38,728 bases of DNA from Acidimicrobiaceae bacterium. GTDB taxonomy: Bacteria > Actinomycetota > Acidimicrobiia > Acidimicrobiales > Poriferisodalaceae. The stretch covers positions 10,549-49,276 of the forward strand of contig PBHE01000028.1 in assembly GCA_002719335.1 (NCBI GenBank), given 5' to 3'. The translations under genes and the position numbers were made by a program. The notes below the pieces were generated by a model. The model was given only the letters and a program-made list of their open reading frames with translations, was not told the DNA's origin and searched no databases. Shown piece after piece: positions 27,068-33,777 of this stretch. The stretch's first letter is position 1. The number at the start of each line of letters is the position of its first letter.

Positions 27068-27883
27068 ATGACAATTCACCCAGTGAGCTTCAGCGAGGTC
27101 ATGCATCTAGAGCAGCATGGTCCTGATACTTGGGTCGGACTTAGTCCTGAATACAGGTGGGGTCGGATCTACGGGGGCCAGGTGATCGCCCAAGGCCTGG
27201 GAGCCGCCTTCGAAACGGTCGCTCACAACTACGTCCCTCACTCAATACACGCATATTTTATTCGTGGCGGCAATTTGAATGAACCAGTTCGTTATGAAGT
27301 CGACCGTCTTCGAAACGGACGGTCGTTTTGTACGCGTTCGGTTGTCGCTCGCCAGAGCGGAGGAGCGATTCTTAACCTCTCCTGCTCGTTTCACATCATT
27401 GAAAGAGATGCTGAAGTTCAGACGGCGCGAATGCCTTTGGCGCCTGATCCGCGAGATTGTCGGCGACGCGAAGACGATCACATGGGTTCGATAATGGATC
27501 GACGAGCATTAACTAGTCCTCCGGGAGCAGGCAGGTCAATGGGCTGGGTACGACTTCTCGATGACTTACCTGACGACCCAAGACTTCAAATATGCGGTCT
27601 CGCCTTCACGTCTGATGCGATTCAGTTCGATGCGGCTCGTTCCATTCACCCAATACAGGCGCCGAGAGAGGAATACCAAGAACAGTTCATGGGAGCGTCT
27701 CTAGATCACGCGATGTGGTTTCACAGACCCACACGAGCCGATCAATGGCATCTGTATGAATGGGATTGCCACGGGCTCAGCGGCGCTCGAGGGATGACTG
27801 TGGGAAACCTCTTCGCCCCTGATGGAAGTCATGTCGCGACGATCGCTCAAGAGGTCCTTCTGCGGGAACGGCGAAGTAGGTAA
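27068..27883 (+). CDS. acyl-CoA thioesterase II (TesB-like)
   Basis: A 271-residue double hot-dog thioesterase that hydrolyses acyl-CoA to acid and CoA. GRIYGGQVIAQGLGAAFETV (32-51), VPHSIHAYFIRGG (56-68), VDRLRNGRSFCTRSVVARQ and the second hot-dog with LDHAMWFHRP, WHLYEWDCHGLSGARGMTVG and NLFAPDGSHVATIAQEVLLR match TesB. The catalytic Asp-Gln-Thr network lies in the second domain. The frame extends to 26891, but ATG 27068 gives the family start (the upstream stretch is unlike protein). It converges with the acyl-CoA dehydrogenase with one base between stops. It probably drains or recycles acyl-CoA in the surrounding degradation genes. Confidence 0.93.
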   Translation: MTIHPVSFSEVMHLEQHGPDTWVGLSPEYRWGRIYGGQVIAQGLGAAFETVAHNYVPHSIHAYFIRGGNLNEPVRYEVDRLRNGRSFCTRSVVARQSGGAILNLSCSFHIIERDAEVQTARMPLAPDPRDCRRREDDHMGSIMDRRALTSPPGAGRSMGWVRLLDDLPDDPRLQICGLAFTSDAIQFDAARSIHPIQAPREEYQEQFMGASLDHAMWFHRPTRADQWHLYEWDCHGLSGARGMTVGNLFAPDGSHVATIAQEVLLRERRSR

Positions 27884-27884
27884 G

Positions 27885-29081
27885 TCAGAGCAGACCGCGA
27901 CGACTCTCGTTCCAAGGAACATCACGATCGACTCGAGGTTCGCCGGGAAGTCCCAGCACGCGTTCACCAAGAATATTTCGTTGAATTTCATCGGTGCCAC
28001 CGCGAATCGACATAGAAGGAGCCGTCATAGTCTCGATGTATCCGTGCCCGTCGCTGAGCATTCCGTAGGAACCGCCTGATCGGTTCGCTAGGTACGCTCG
28101 GTCCTTGTAGGACTTGACCGTCCTCAACTTGGCTCCACTTCCTGCGGGACCAGGAATACCACTTGCGCGAGCCTCGTCAGCTGCCCGCTGAGATGTCCAT
28201 CGGCTAACACTGTCGTGGGCATAAATATTAGAGACCTCTTCTCGCCAGACTCGGCCTTCGGAACCTCCCAAGCCTTGAAGGTCTGAAATCCAGCCGGGAA
28301 TTCTCACGCCGCGAGCGTTGCCATCACCACCACCTCGGCTTCCGCCACCCGCTCGTTCGTGAGCGAGAACGGTCATCGCCACCCGCCAGCCCTCGCCTCT
28401 GGCACCAATTCGCCAAGCATCAAGAACGCGTGCGTCCTCGACAAATACCTCGCTGAAGTGAGCGTCTCGGTTCATTTGAGTGAGCGGTCGAACTTCCACT
28501 CCAGGAGTATCGATAGGCACCGAGAACATCGTCAACCCTTTGTGCTTCGGCTGGCCTGGATCGGTTCGAGCTAGACATATGGCCCAATCTGCCCACATAG
28601 CTCTGCTCGTCCAAGTTTTCTGTCCAGTTAGAACCCACTCCTCACCGTCTTGGTCTGCCTTCAGAGCCACGTTGGCGAGGTCAGACCCCGCTTCTGGCTC
28701 CGAGAACATTTGGCACCAAATTGATGTTCCCGACGCGATTGGGCGTAGCCATTCCTGCTGTTGCTCCTGGGTACCGTGAGCCAGCAACGCTGGACCGACC
28801 ATTCCGAGTCCGATCGCGAATGGGTAAAGATCAGGAACAACGAATTCCCGCAACAAACGGCCAATTAACGCATTCTGACTTGGAGATGCTCCGCGTCCCC
28901 CGTATTGCTGCGGCCAAGTCGGGACATGCCAGCCTCCCTCAACCGTTGTAGCGAGGTAGTGCCGACCATCATCGAGGTCGTCGGACCCGGCACCCATTGT
29001 CGTTAGGCGAGTGTCGGCGCTTCGGCGTTCCAGAATTGCCCCGAGCTCGGAGCGAATCTGTTCTTCGGTGAGATCGCTCAT
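27885..29081 (-). CDS. acyl-CoA dehydrogenase
   Basis: A 398-residue FAD-dependent acyl-CoA dehydrogenase (alpha-beta double bond formation). PTWPQQYGGRGASPSQ (N-terminal domain end), QMFSEPEAGSDLANVALKAD (FAD/substrate signature), WVLTGQKTWTSRAMWADWAI and the C-terminal SIRGGTDEIQRNILGERVLG are conserved. A stretch rich in Gly and Arg after AHERAGGGSRGGGDG replaces part of the usual helical connection, as in the FadE subgroup acting on bulky substrates. ATG 29081 is 31 bases downstream of the enoyl-CoA hydratase stop, so they form a two-gene unit. The substrate may be a branched, cyclic or aromatic-side-chain acyl-CoA (inference). Confidence 0.95.
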   Translation of the reverse strand: MSDLTEEQIRSELGAILERRSADTRLTTMGAGSDDLDDGRHYLATTVEGGWHVPTWPQQYGGRGASPSQNALIGRLLREFVVPDLYPFAIGLGMVGPALLAHGTQEQQQEWLRPIASGTSIWCQMFSEPEAGSDLANVALKADQDGEEWVLTGQKTWTSRAMWADWAICLARTDPGQPKHKGLTMFSVPIDTPGVEVRPLTQMNRDAHFSEVFVEDARVLDAWRIGARGEGWRVAMTVLAHERAGGGSRGGGDGNARGVRIPGWISDLQGLGGSEGRVWREEVSNIYAHDSVSRWTSQRAADEARASGIPGPAGSGAKLRTVKSYKDRAYLANRSGGSYGMLSDGHGYIETMTAPSMSIRGGTDEIQRNILGERVLGLPGEPRVDRDVPWNESRRGLL

Positions 29082-29112
29082 AGTTGCGTGAGTAGGTAAT
29101 GCATGATCGAAC

Positions 29113-29913
29113 TTATTTACGCGAAAAGTCCGGAGTACGGCGTTCGTTCATTGCTGCGACGCCTTCTTTCCAGTCATCGGTGGTTCGGAGTCGGTCTTGC
29201 TCAACTTTTTCGCGGTCTGTGGCCGCTTTAATTGCTTGTGGTAGATGTCCTCGCATTGTTTCGCGTATTGACTCAACAGCCAAAGGTGCCGAGGTAGCGA
29301 TCTCCGTTGCTAATTCGTGGGCGGCTGAGCGAAGTTCAGCGAGAGGAACAAGACGATCTGCTAGGCCAATGGCGACGGCTTCCTCTCCTTTAATTCGGGC
29401 GCCCGTGTAGAGCAGTTCTAATGCTTTTTGTTGTCCAACCAGTGACGGGAGGGTCGCCGTTAACCCAAAACCGTGGTGAAAACCGAGCCGAGCGAAGTTC
29501 GCAGTAAAACGCGCTTCCGGAGCAGCGATTCTGAAATCAGCAAAGCACGCTACTCCGAGGCCTCCGCCGACTGCAGCGCCTTGGATCGCTGCCACAACGG
29601 GTTTCTTGCAGCTAAATAGGTCAAAGGCAGCGTCGTAGAGGTGTCTTGCGGAGCCGTCAGCGTTGCGCGCGATTATTTCACCACCGCGACTCCCGTCGTT
29701 GTGAAATTGCGCTCCGGCGCAGAAGTTCTTTCCTTCAGAGCAAAGCAGTATCGATCGGCAACTGTCCTCTGCATCTAGGTCTCTAAAGGCTGCCACCAAA
29801 CCATCAATTAAATCGAGGTCGAAAAAGTTGTTAGGCGGACGCCGAATTTCTGCCGTTGCAACGTACCCATCGACCGACACGTGAAGATCACCGTAGATAC
29901 CGAAATCGCTCAT
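29113..29913 (-). CDS. enoyl-CoA hydratase/isomerase (crotonase) family protein
   Basis: A 266-residue crotonase-fold protein. SEGKNFCAGAQFHND (first oxyanion-hole region), AIQGAAVGGGLGVACFADFR (second oxyanion loop) and ALELLYTGARIKGEEAVAIG are typical. In canonical hydratases the segment after the second loop has a catalytic Glu (F..PE..LG..PG.G). Here it reads FTANFARLGFHHGFG with no Glu, while the later Glu in ALELLYTG is kept. It may therefore be an isomerase, hydrolase or another crotonase activity rather than a simple hydratase. Product call by fold, activity uncertain. ATG 29913 fits the usual start; the gene leads the unit with the acyl-CoA dehydrogenase and is divergent from the GYD gene. 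Confidence 0.9.
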   Translation of the reverse strand: MSDFGIYGDLHVSVDGYVATAEIRRPPNNFFDLDLIDGLVAAFRDLDAEDSCRSILLCSEGKNFCAGAQFHNDGSRGGEIIARNADGSARHLYDAAFDLFSCKKPVVAAIQGAAVGGGLGVACFADFRIAAPEARFTANFARLGFHHGFGLTATLPSLVGQQKALELLYTGARIKGEEAVAIGLADRLVPLAELRSAAHELATEIATSAPLAVESIRETMRGHLPQAIKAATDREKVEQDRLRTTDDWKEGVAAMNERRTPDFSRK

Positions 29914-29938
29914 CTCTTGATGCTACTCATCGGACAAG

Positions 29939-29964
29939 GGCCGCTCCTTCGGGAGCGACCTTTT
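29939..29964 (+). terminator. UUCG-capped hairpin with T-run, terminator-like, upstream of the GYD gene
   Basis: The stem CGCTCC (29942-29947) and GGAGCG (29952-29957) closes a TTCG tetraloop. It is extended by GG/CC (29939-29940 with 29959-29960) across one mismatch and followed by TTTT (29961-29964). By form it is a plus-strand intrinsic terminator. No plus-strand gene ends nearby (the closest ends at 27883), so it may be an attenuator in the GYD-gene leader or end a short unannotated RNA. Confidence 0.6.
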
Positions 29965-30026
29965 GTCGTTGATGAGAAACTGGCGACACCGGACCGCCGG
30001 TCCGATGGCGAACAGGAGTGAATGAA

Positions 30027-30347
30027 ATGCCCAAACTGGTATTGCATGGCAAGTACAGCCCTCAAGCGTGGCAGGGAATCGCTAGTGAAGGGGCAACATC
30101 GCGGCAGGAAGCGGTCGGCGCATTGTTCGCTTCGGTAGGCGCTGAGCTTGAAGCGGTTTACATGATGCCTGGCAGTAATTGGGATTTCATGATGATTATC
30201 AACAACGCAAACGCCGAAACGATGGCCGCAGTCAAGAGAGCAGTGGGACCGACCGGGGCCGTAGTGGAATCGGATGCTTCGGTCATCATGACCCCCGAGG
30301 AGTTCGACGCGGCGGGTGGAGGCTCCTATCGAGCGCCGGGTAGCTAA
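30027..30347 (+). CDS. GYD-domain protein
   Basis: A 106-residue protein of the GYD-domain family, small ferredoxin-like-fold proteins of unknown function. Visible are LVLHGKYSPQAWQGI, the helix with SRQEAVGALFASVGAELEAV, YMMPGSNWDFMMIINNANAE (the family's G-x-[YW]-D-x-x core) and VVESDASVIMTPEEFDAA. The frame opens at GTG 30018, but ATG 30027 with AGGAG at 30014-30018 is the better start. It is flanked by terminator-like hairpins on both sides (29939 and 30373), so it is probably a monocistronic gene with a short leader. Confidence 0.85.
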   Translation: MPKLVLHGKYSPQAWQGIASEGATSRQEAVGALFASVGAELEAVYMMPGSNWDFMMIINNANAETMAAVKRAVGPTGAVVESDASVIMTPEEFDAAGGGSYRAPGS

Positions 30348-30357
30348 CGCCTAATTG

Positions 30358-30370
30358 AATCAACCTGACA
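30358..30370 (+). repeat. 13-base direct repeat preceding a hairpin (copy 1; copy 2 at 30745-30757)
   Basis: AATCAACCTGACA occurs at 30358-30370 and again at 30745-30757. In both places it is followed within a few bases by a GC-rich hairpin containing GCCCCT and then a T-run (30373 and 30760). The shared arrangement suggests that the 3' region of the GYD gene, including its terminator, was duplicated downstream. Confidence 0.65.
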
Positions 30371-30372
30371 TT

Positions 30373-30396
30373 GGTCGCCCCTGGTGGGCGGTCTTT
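30373..30396 (+). terminator. intrinsic terminator of the GYD gene
   Basis: Arms GGTCGCCC (30373-30380) and GGGCGGTC (30386-30393) form an 8-bp stem, including two G-U pairs on the RNA, around a 5-base loop. TTT and then GTCGG follow. It begins 26 bases after the GYD stop codon. Read on the minus strand the stem has mismatches and no T-run, so it works for the plus strand. Confidence 0.65.
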
Positions 30397-30410
30397 GTCG
30401 GTTTCGGGGC

Positions 30411-30554
30411 CTATGACTTCCGAAAGAGGGCAAGGAGGCGTTGGAGTGGGTTCGCAGGCGCCTCCTCGGCAGGCGCCTCCTCGGCAGGTGGATCCACGGC
30501 AGGCGCCTCATCGGCAGGTGGATTTTGTTCCGGTGGGTCTTCGTTCCAGCTCAT
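30411..30554 (-). CDS. 47-residue Pro/Ala/Glu-rich small protein
   Basis: Too short for routine gene calling. From ATG 30554 it encodes MSWNEDPPEQNPPADEAPAV followed by more of the same and ends NPLQRLLALFRKS at a TAG. The central part is built of an in-frame 15-base (5-residue) tandem repeat with AEEAP as its core, and the C-terminus is a short basic amphipathic helix. The composition change at the helix and the in-frame repeat are what a real small protein would show. The upstream Shine-Dalgarno is weak (GGGAAA). Plus-strand frames across the same bases give low-complexity Ser/Gly or Gln/Arg strings, less protein-like. No family recognised; it could be a small membrane-surface or RNA-binding peptide. 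Moderate confidence. Confidence 0.5.
   Translation of the reverse strand: MSWNEDPPEQNPPADEAPAVDPPAEEAPAEEAPANPLQRLLALFRKS
30457..30531. repeat. five tandem 15-base units
   Basis: Units start at 30457, 30472, 30487, 30502 and 30517. Units 1 and 2 are identical (GGCGCCTCCTCGGCA), unit 4 differs at one base, and units 3 and 5 are a diverged type beginning GGTGGAT. The period is a multiple of three, keeping the minus-strand 47-residue frame open. Copy number may vary between strains. Confidence 0.85.
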
Positions 30555-30936
30555 GTCTTAGTTTCCCACAAGACGAACATCCCCAAAGGGATGCCTACTT
30601 CAGGCCGCGGTATGAAGCAGACATTGAAGATCGATGCGAGGTCTTTGAGGCGGACCTGAAGACGCCGTAGCTGCCAGCGCTCGGCCTGAGCGAGTTGCCA
30701 GCCGGGCGATCAACGACAAGGCCAAGCTCGCTACCGCACAACGAAATCAACCTGACAGCCGCCGCCCCTAGTCGGCGATCTTTTGTACTTTTGAGGAGAC
30801 CTACGATCGTGGCGTGCCCTTCTGTTCTCACTCAACTGCCATCCACAGACCACTTCTCTGAATTACCCCGTACCCTGTGAGGTTGATGAAGTCGAAAGCG
30901 GCTTCAATTTTAGATATGAATATTAGGAGGGCCCAG
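30555..30936. other. 382 bases with no supportable gene: broken frames, a duplicated hairpin and the csp leader
   Basis: No complete gene is recognised here. Two plus-strand pieces look like protein but lack starts. One ends at the TAG 30668-30670 (FRPRYEADIEDRCEVFEADL). The other, in a different frame, opens after a TGA and reads ARPERVASRAINDKAKLATA and on to a TAG near 30770. They could be remnants of one decayed gene. At 30745-30757 the 13-base repeat recurs, followed by a hairpin at 30760-30784. From ~30785 to 30936 lies the leader of the cold-shock gene, including a possible 23-codon ORF (GTG 30809 to TGA 30880, with GAGGAG at 30793-30798). No tRNA, tmRNA or RNase P signature was found. 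Confidence 0.5.
30760..30784 (+). terminator. terminator-like hairpin, second copy
   Basis: Arms CGCCG (30760-30764) and CGGCG (30773-30777) around an 8-base loop are followed by ATC and TTTT (30781-30784). It sits just after the second copy of the 13-base repeat. There is no intact plus-strand gene to end here, consistent with its being part of a duplicated or decayed unit. The stem is short. Confidence 0.45.
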
Positions 30937-31140
30937 ATGGCCCAAGGCAAAGTAAAATTTTTCAACTCACAGAAAGGGTTCGGTTTCATCTCTCCTAGCG
31001 ATGGCGGCGATGACCTTTTCGTGCATTACTCAAATATTGCGGGTGACGGCTACAAGTCTCTTGACGAAGACCAAGCAGTCGAATTTGACATTGGTCAAGG
31101 ACGCAAGGGTGATGAAGCTCAGAACGTACGAGCGATTTGA
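30937..31140 (+). CDS. cold-shock protein, CspA family
   Basis: A 67-residue single OB-fold nucleic-acid chaperone that binds single-stranded [23 protein letters not shown] carries RNP1 (KGFGFI) and [10 protein letters not shown] carries RNP2, with [19 protein letters not shown] and QNVRAI completing the barrel. The frame opens 20 codons upstream, but ATG 30937 has a perfect AGGAGG at 30925-30930 and gives the normal length. The long leader upstream is common in csp genes, where it controls cold expression. A strong terminator follows at 31170. RNP2 has Leu and Tyr where many paralogues have Val/Ile and Phe. Confidence 0.97.
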   Translation: MAQGKVKFFNSQKGFGFISPSDGGDDLFVHYSNIAGDGYKSLDEDQAVEFDIGQGRKGDEAQNVRAI

Positions 31141-31169
31141 TCTGAACAAAAACTAACTACGGATACGAT

Positions 31170-31218
31170 CGGTAGCCCTGCATTTGCTGTGGGCCTACCG
31201 GTCGTTTCGTTTGTTTTG
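31170..31218 (+). terminator. intrinsic terminator of the cold-shock gene
   Basis: CGGTAG plus CCC (31170-31178) pairs with GGG plus CTACCG (31191-31193 and 31195-31200). This makes nine base pairs with a single bulged C and a 12-base loop. GTCGTTTCGTTTGTTTTG, rich in T, follows. It lies 29 bases after the csp stop and is the strongest terminator seen in the window. Confidence 0.8.
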
Positions 31219-31259
31219 TCACCCTAGGAACATCTCAACACCAACAGAGAACCGAGTTT

Positions 31260-31283
31260 GGCCGCTCCTTCGGTGCGGTCTTT
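31260..31283 (+). terminator. second terminator-like hairpin after csp
   Basis: Stem GGCCGC(T)CC / GG(T)GCGGTC at 31260-31268 and 31272-31280, with one T-T mismatch and a 3-base loop, then TTT at 31281-31283 and, after AGTCG, TTTT. Its first 14 bases (GGCCGCTCCTTCGG) are identical to those of the hairpin at 29939. It could be a backup terminator. The remaining ~130 bases before the acyl-CoA dehydrogenase stop at 31417 show nothing I can name. Confidence 0.6.
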
Positions 31284-31416
31284 AGTCGTTTTGGCAGCGA
31301 CCCTTAAACCCTGCGATAAAATATTGATACGCGGATGAGAAGCGAATTAGCAGCCATCTTTGATGTCTTGATGCTAGATCCGATCAGTAACTGTTGCCGC
31401 AAGAACGGTTGATCTC

Positions 31417-32496
31417 CTAACTCAGGACAGAGGAGCCGCCAGTAATCAGCGGGTACAAACCTTCTGCTCCTTGAGAAACTGCTGCATTTCCGAGCCATCG
31501 ACCCCACTCAGCGTCACCGCCGTATTCTTTGCGCCAGGACCAGAGTCGACGGCTGTAGTGATGAAGCGGATACTCCTGAGTCATTCCCATCGCCCCGTGG
31601 GCTTGGTGGCAGGCCTTGGTGGCTCGTGCGGCGGCTTGGTTGGCGATGAGTTTCGCAGCGGCGATTTCGAAGAACGCCGATCCGCGATTTGCCTCCCGGC
31701 CGGCTGTTTCAGCAGCCATTCGTGCCAGAGCCGCATCCTGAGCTCCCCAAACTAGGTGTTGTTGCACTGCTTGGAACCTCGCGACTGGACGGCCGAACTG
31801 CACTCGATCGTTGGTGTAGCTAACCGTTAATTGACTCATCTTCTCTATAGCACCGGCCATTAGCGCTGCGCGCGATAAAGCTCCTCGGAAACGAAAAGCT
31901 GCGGGGTCGACTCCCGGAGCGGACGGAGCAGCAGGCGCCGTTACGGCATCAAAGCAAACCGTGTCGCGTGGCTCACCCGCCATATTTGTCATTGGTTGAA
32001 TAACGCAATCGTTCGGATCGACCGACGCAACCATGTTCCGCCCATCAATTTCGACGAGAACAGCGATCCGTTCTGCCATTCGCGCCCAGGGGACACGTAC
32101 ACAGGTTCCAGCGAGAGTTACCTGTGCGCCTGAAACCGAGGCAGTGATGTTGGTGGTGCCGTTGGGAAGAACTGTCACTGGTCCTTCGGGAATTTCGTGT
32201 CCCGAATTGGCGAGTAGCCATCCACCAAGCATCCCCGTCTCCGCTGCTGGGATTGGCGCGGCGTGATACCCGACAAGCCTGAGCACCTCCAACGAATCGA
32301 GGAGCGTGCCACCTGATCCCCCGTGGTCTTCGGCAATTGAGATCCAAGGGAATCCCGTTTCGGCAAATGCAGCCCAGATTTCCGGTGCGGCGCCAACTGC
32401 TTCCGCGTTCTGTACCGCTTCATGGTCGCAGATTTGAGTGAATAGGCGGTCAGCAGTTTCGGTGATCAACGCATCGACGCCGGATGTTTCGGTCAT
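31417..32496 (-). CDS. acyl-CoA dehydrogenase, small subunit type (paired ACAD)
   Basis: A 359-residue acyl-CoA-dehydrogenase-fold protein with a short, divergent middle domain. WISIAEDHGGSGGTLLDSLE at the N-terminus, YTNDRVQFGRPVARFQAVQQ and CHQAHGAMGMTQEYPLHHYS in the C-terminal helical domain are typical. The strong FAD signature seen in ordinary members (SEP..GSD) is absent. That is the pattern of one subunit in heteromeric dehydrogenases such as the paired FadE proteins of mycobacterial steroid side-chain degradation. It overlaps the partner gene at 32493-32496 by ATGA, so the two are translated together. I infer an alpha2beta2 enzyme; which subunit carries the base is not decided here. 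Confidence 0.93.
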   Translation of the reverse strand: MTETSGVDALITETADRLFTQICDHEAVQNAEAVGAAPEIWAAFAETGFPWISIAEDHGGSGGTLLDSLEVLRLVGYHAAPIPAAETGMLGGWLLANSGHEIPEGPVTVLPNGTTNITASVSGAQVTLAGTCVRVPWARMAERIAVLVEIDGRNMVASVDPNDCVIQPMTNMAGEPRDTVCFDAVTAPAAPSAPGVDPAAFRFRGALSRAALMAGAIEKMSQLTVSYTNDRVQFGRPVARFQAVQQHLVWGAQDAALARMAAETAGREANRGSAFFEIAAAKLIANQAAARATKACHQAHGAMGMTQEYPLHHYSRRLWSWRKEYGGDAEWGRWLGNAAVSQGAEGLYPLITGGSSVLS

Positions 32497-33644
32497 GCCG
32501 GTAACCCCTTCAAACCTTTTGAAGCAACCGAACGCAGGATCTCGATCGTGCCACCTCTGATGGTGTTACCCGGAAATGTGACAACACACTGCGCCAGCAG
32601 CCTTTCGAATAATGAATCTGAGTCGGGTGAGTATTCGAGGTCTATTAGGTGTACCAACTTTTCGACGACTTCTTGTTCGTAACGAGTGCCCATCTCTTTG
32701 ACCAGAGACGATTCGATGGAAGGAGCGTCGCCCGTGTCAATGAGTCGTGCCACAGACAGGGAAAGGTTCCGTATGCCCCACCAGCGAGCAACTAACTCGC
32801 CGAACAGGTCTGCCACCGTTTCCTCTAGCTCCGTTCCCTTGGCTTCGCGTAGGAGCTGCTCGACCGTCGAGAAAGGCGAGAGCCAGCGGTCGGGACCGCC
32901 GCGCTCATAGGCCATCTCGGTGGTGTTTTGATGCCAGCCCATTCCCAAATCACCCACCACGTTGATGTCGGGGACGAACACCTCGTTAAAAGTGACCTCA
33001 TTGAAGTGGTGAGAGCCGTCGAGGAAGGGGATAGGACTTATTTCCAAACCAGGTGACTTGAGGTCCACCAGTATCTGCGACAACCCTGCGTGCTTGTTTC
33101 CATCTTCCATAGGCGAAGTTCGTAACAGGCACACAAACCAGTCATTTTCATGAGCGCCGGAAGTCCAAATTTTGGTGCCGTTGACGATCCATCCGCCGGT
33201 TGTGGGCTCCGCCTTAGTGCTCACCGATGCGAGATCAGACCCACTGTCAGGCTCGCTCATTCCGATGGAGAATCCGAGTTCCCCCCGACAGATTGCTGGC
33301 AGAAATCTTTCCCGTTGCTCCCCCGTACCAAACTTCAAAATCACATTTCCGGTTTGGCGATCCGCGACCCAATGGTGCCCAACTGGAGCACCCCAGCGGA
33401 GCATCTCTTCCACCACGATGAATCGGTCAACAGCAGTTCTGTCAGACCCGCCCCATTCTTTCGGCAACGCCATGCCGACCCAGCCACGCTCCGCCATTTT
33501 GAGAGAGAACGCCTTGTCTTTATTTGCTGCCATGCCAAGACACGGCTCATGAGATCCCGGTGGTAACTCTTCTTGCAGAAAATCCCGCACCTGCTGTTGG
33601 AGGCCAAGCTCTTCTTCTGTCAATTCTGTTGGGGTGAAACGCAT
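32493..33644 (-). CDS. acyl-CoA dehydrogenase, large subunit type (paired ACAD)
   Basis: A 383-residue acyl-CoA dehydrogenase. WVGMALPKEWGGSDRTAVDR, SIGMSEPDSGSDLASVSTKA (substrate/FAD signature), WIVNGTKIWTSGAHENDWFV, VFVPDINVVGDLGMGWHQ and the C-terminal FPGNTIRGGTIEILRSVASK are intact. ATG 33644 leads the coupled pair with the small subunit; the 4-base overlap at the 3' end argues for a fixed 1:1 ratio. Known paired enzymes act on CoA thioesters of steroid side chains or other bulky acids, so a similar bulky substrate is the likely role. It is divergent from the thioesterase at 33778 across 133 bases that should hold both promoters. Confidence 0.95.
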   Translation of the reverse strand: MRFTPTELTEEELGLQQQVRDFLQEELPPGSHEPCLGMAANKDKAFSLKMAERGWVGMALPKEWGGSDRTAVDRFIVVEEMLRWGAPVGHHWVADRQTGNVILKFGTGEQRERFLPAICRGELGFSIGMSEPDSGSDLASVSTKAEPTTGGWIVNGTKIWTSGAHENDWFVCLLRTSPMEDGNKHAGLSQILVDLKSPGLEISPIPFLDGSHHFNEVTFNEVFVPDINVVGDLGMGWHQNTTEMAYERGGPDRWLSPFSTVEQLLREAKGTELEETVADLFGELVARWWGIRNLSLSVARLIDTGDAPSIESSLVKEMGTRYEQEVVEKLVHLIDLEYSPDSDSLFERLLAQCVVTFPGNTIRGGTIEILRSVASKGLKGLPA

Positions 33645-33777
33645 TTGGTTTCTTTTCTGTTGCGCAAGCTAAGGGAGTAGTTCGAGCTGCGGCACTCGGG
33701 TTATTGACGCCATATGAGACGGTCGTGTTTCTGGGGCATACCAGTCTGTATTTGATGGTATTCGACGCGACGGTGCC

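Noticed and set aside
30457-30531. CRISPR-like short tandem repeats
   Set aside because: The units are 15 bases, contiguous and without spacers, and lie in frame in a small ORF; this is a coding tandem repeat.
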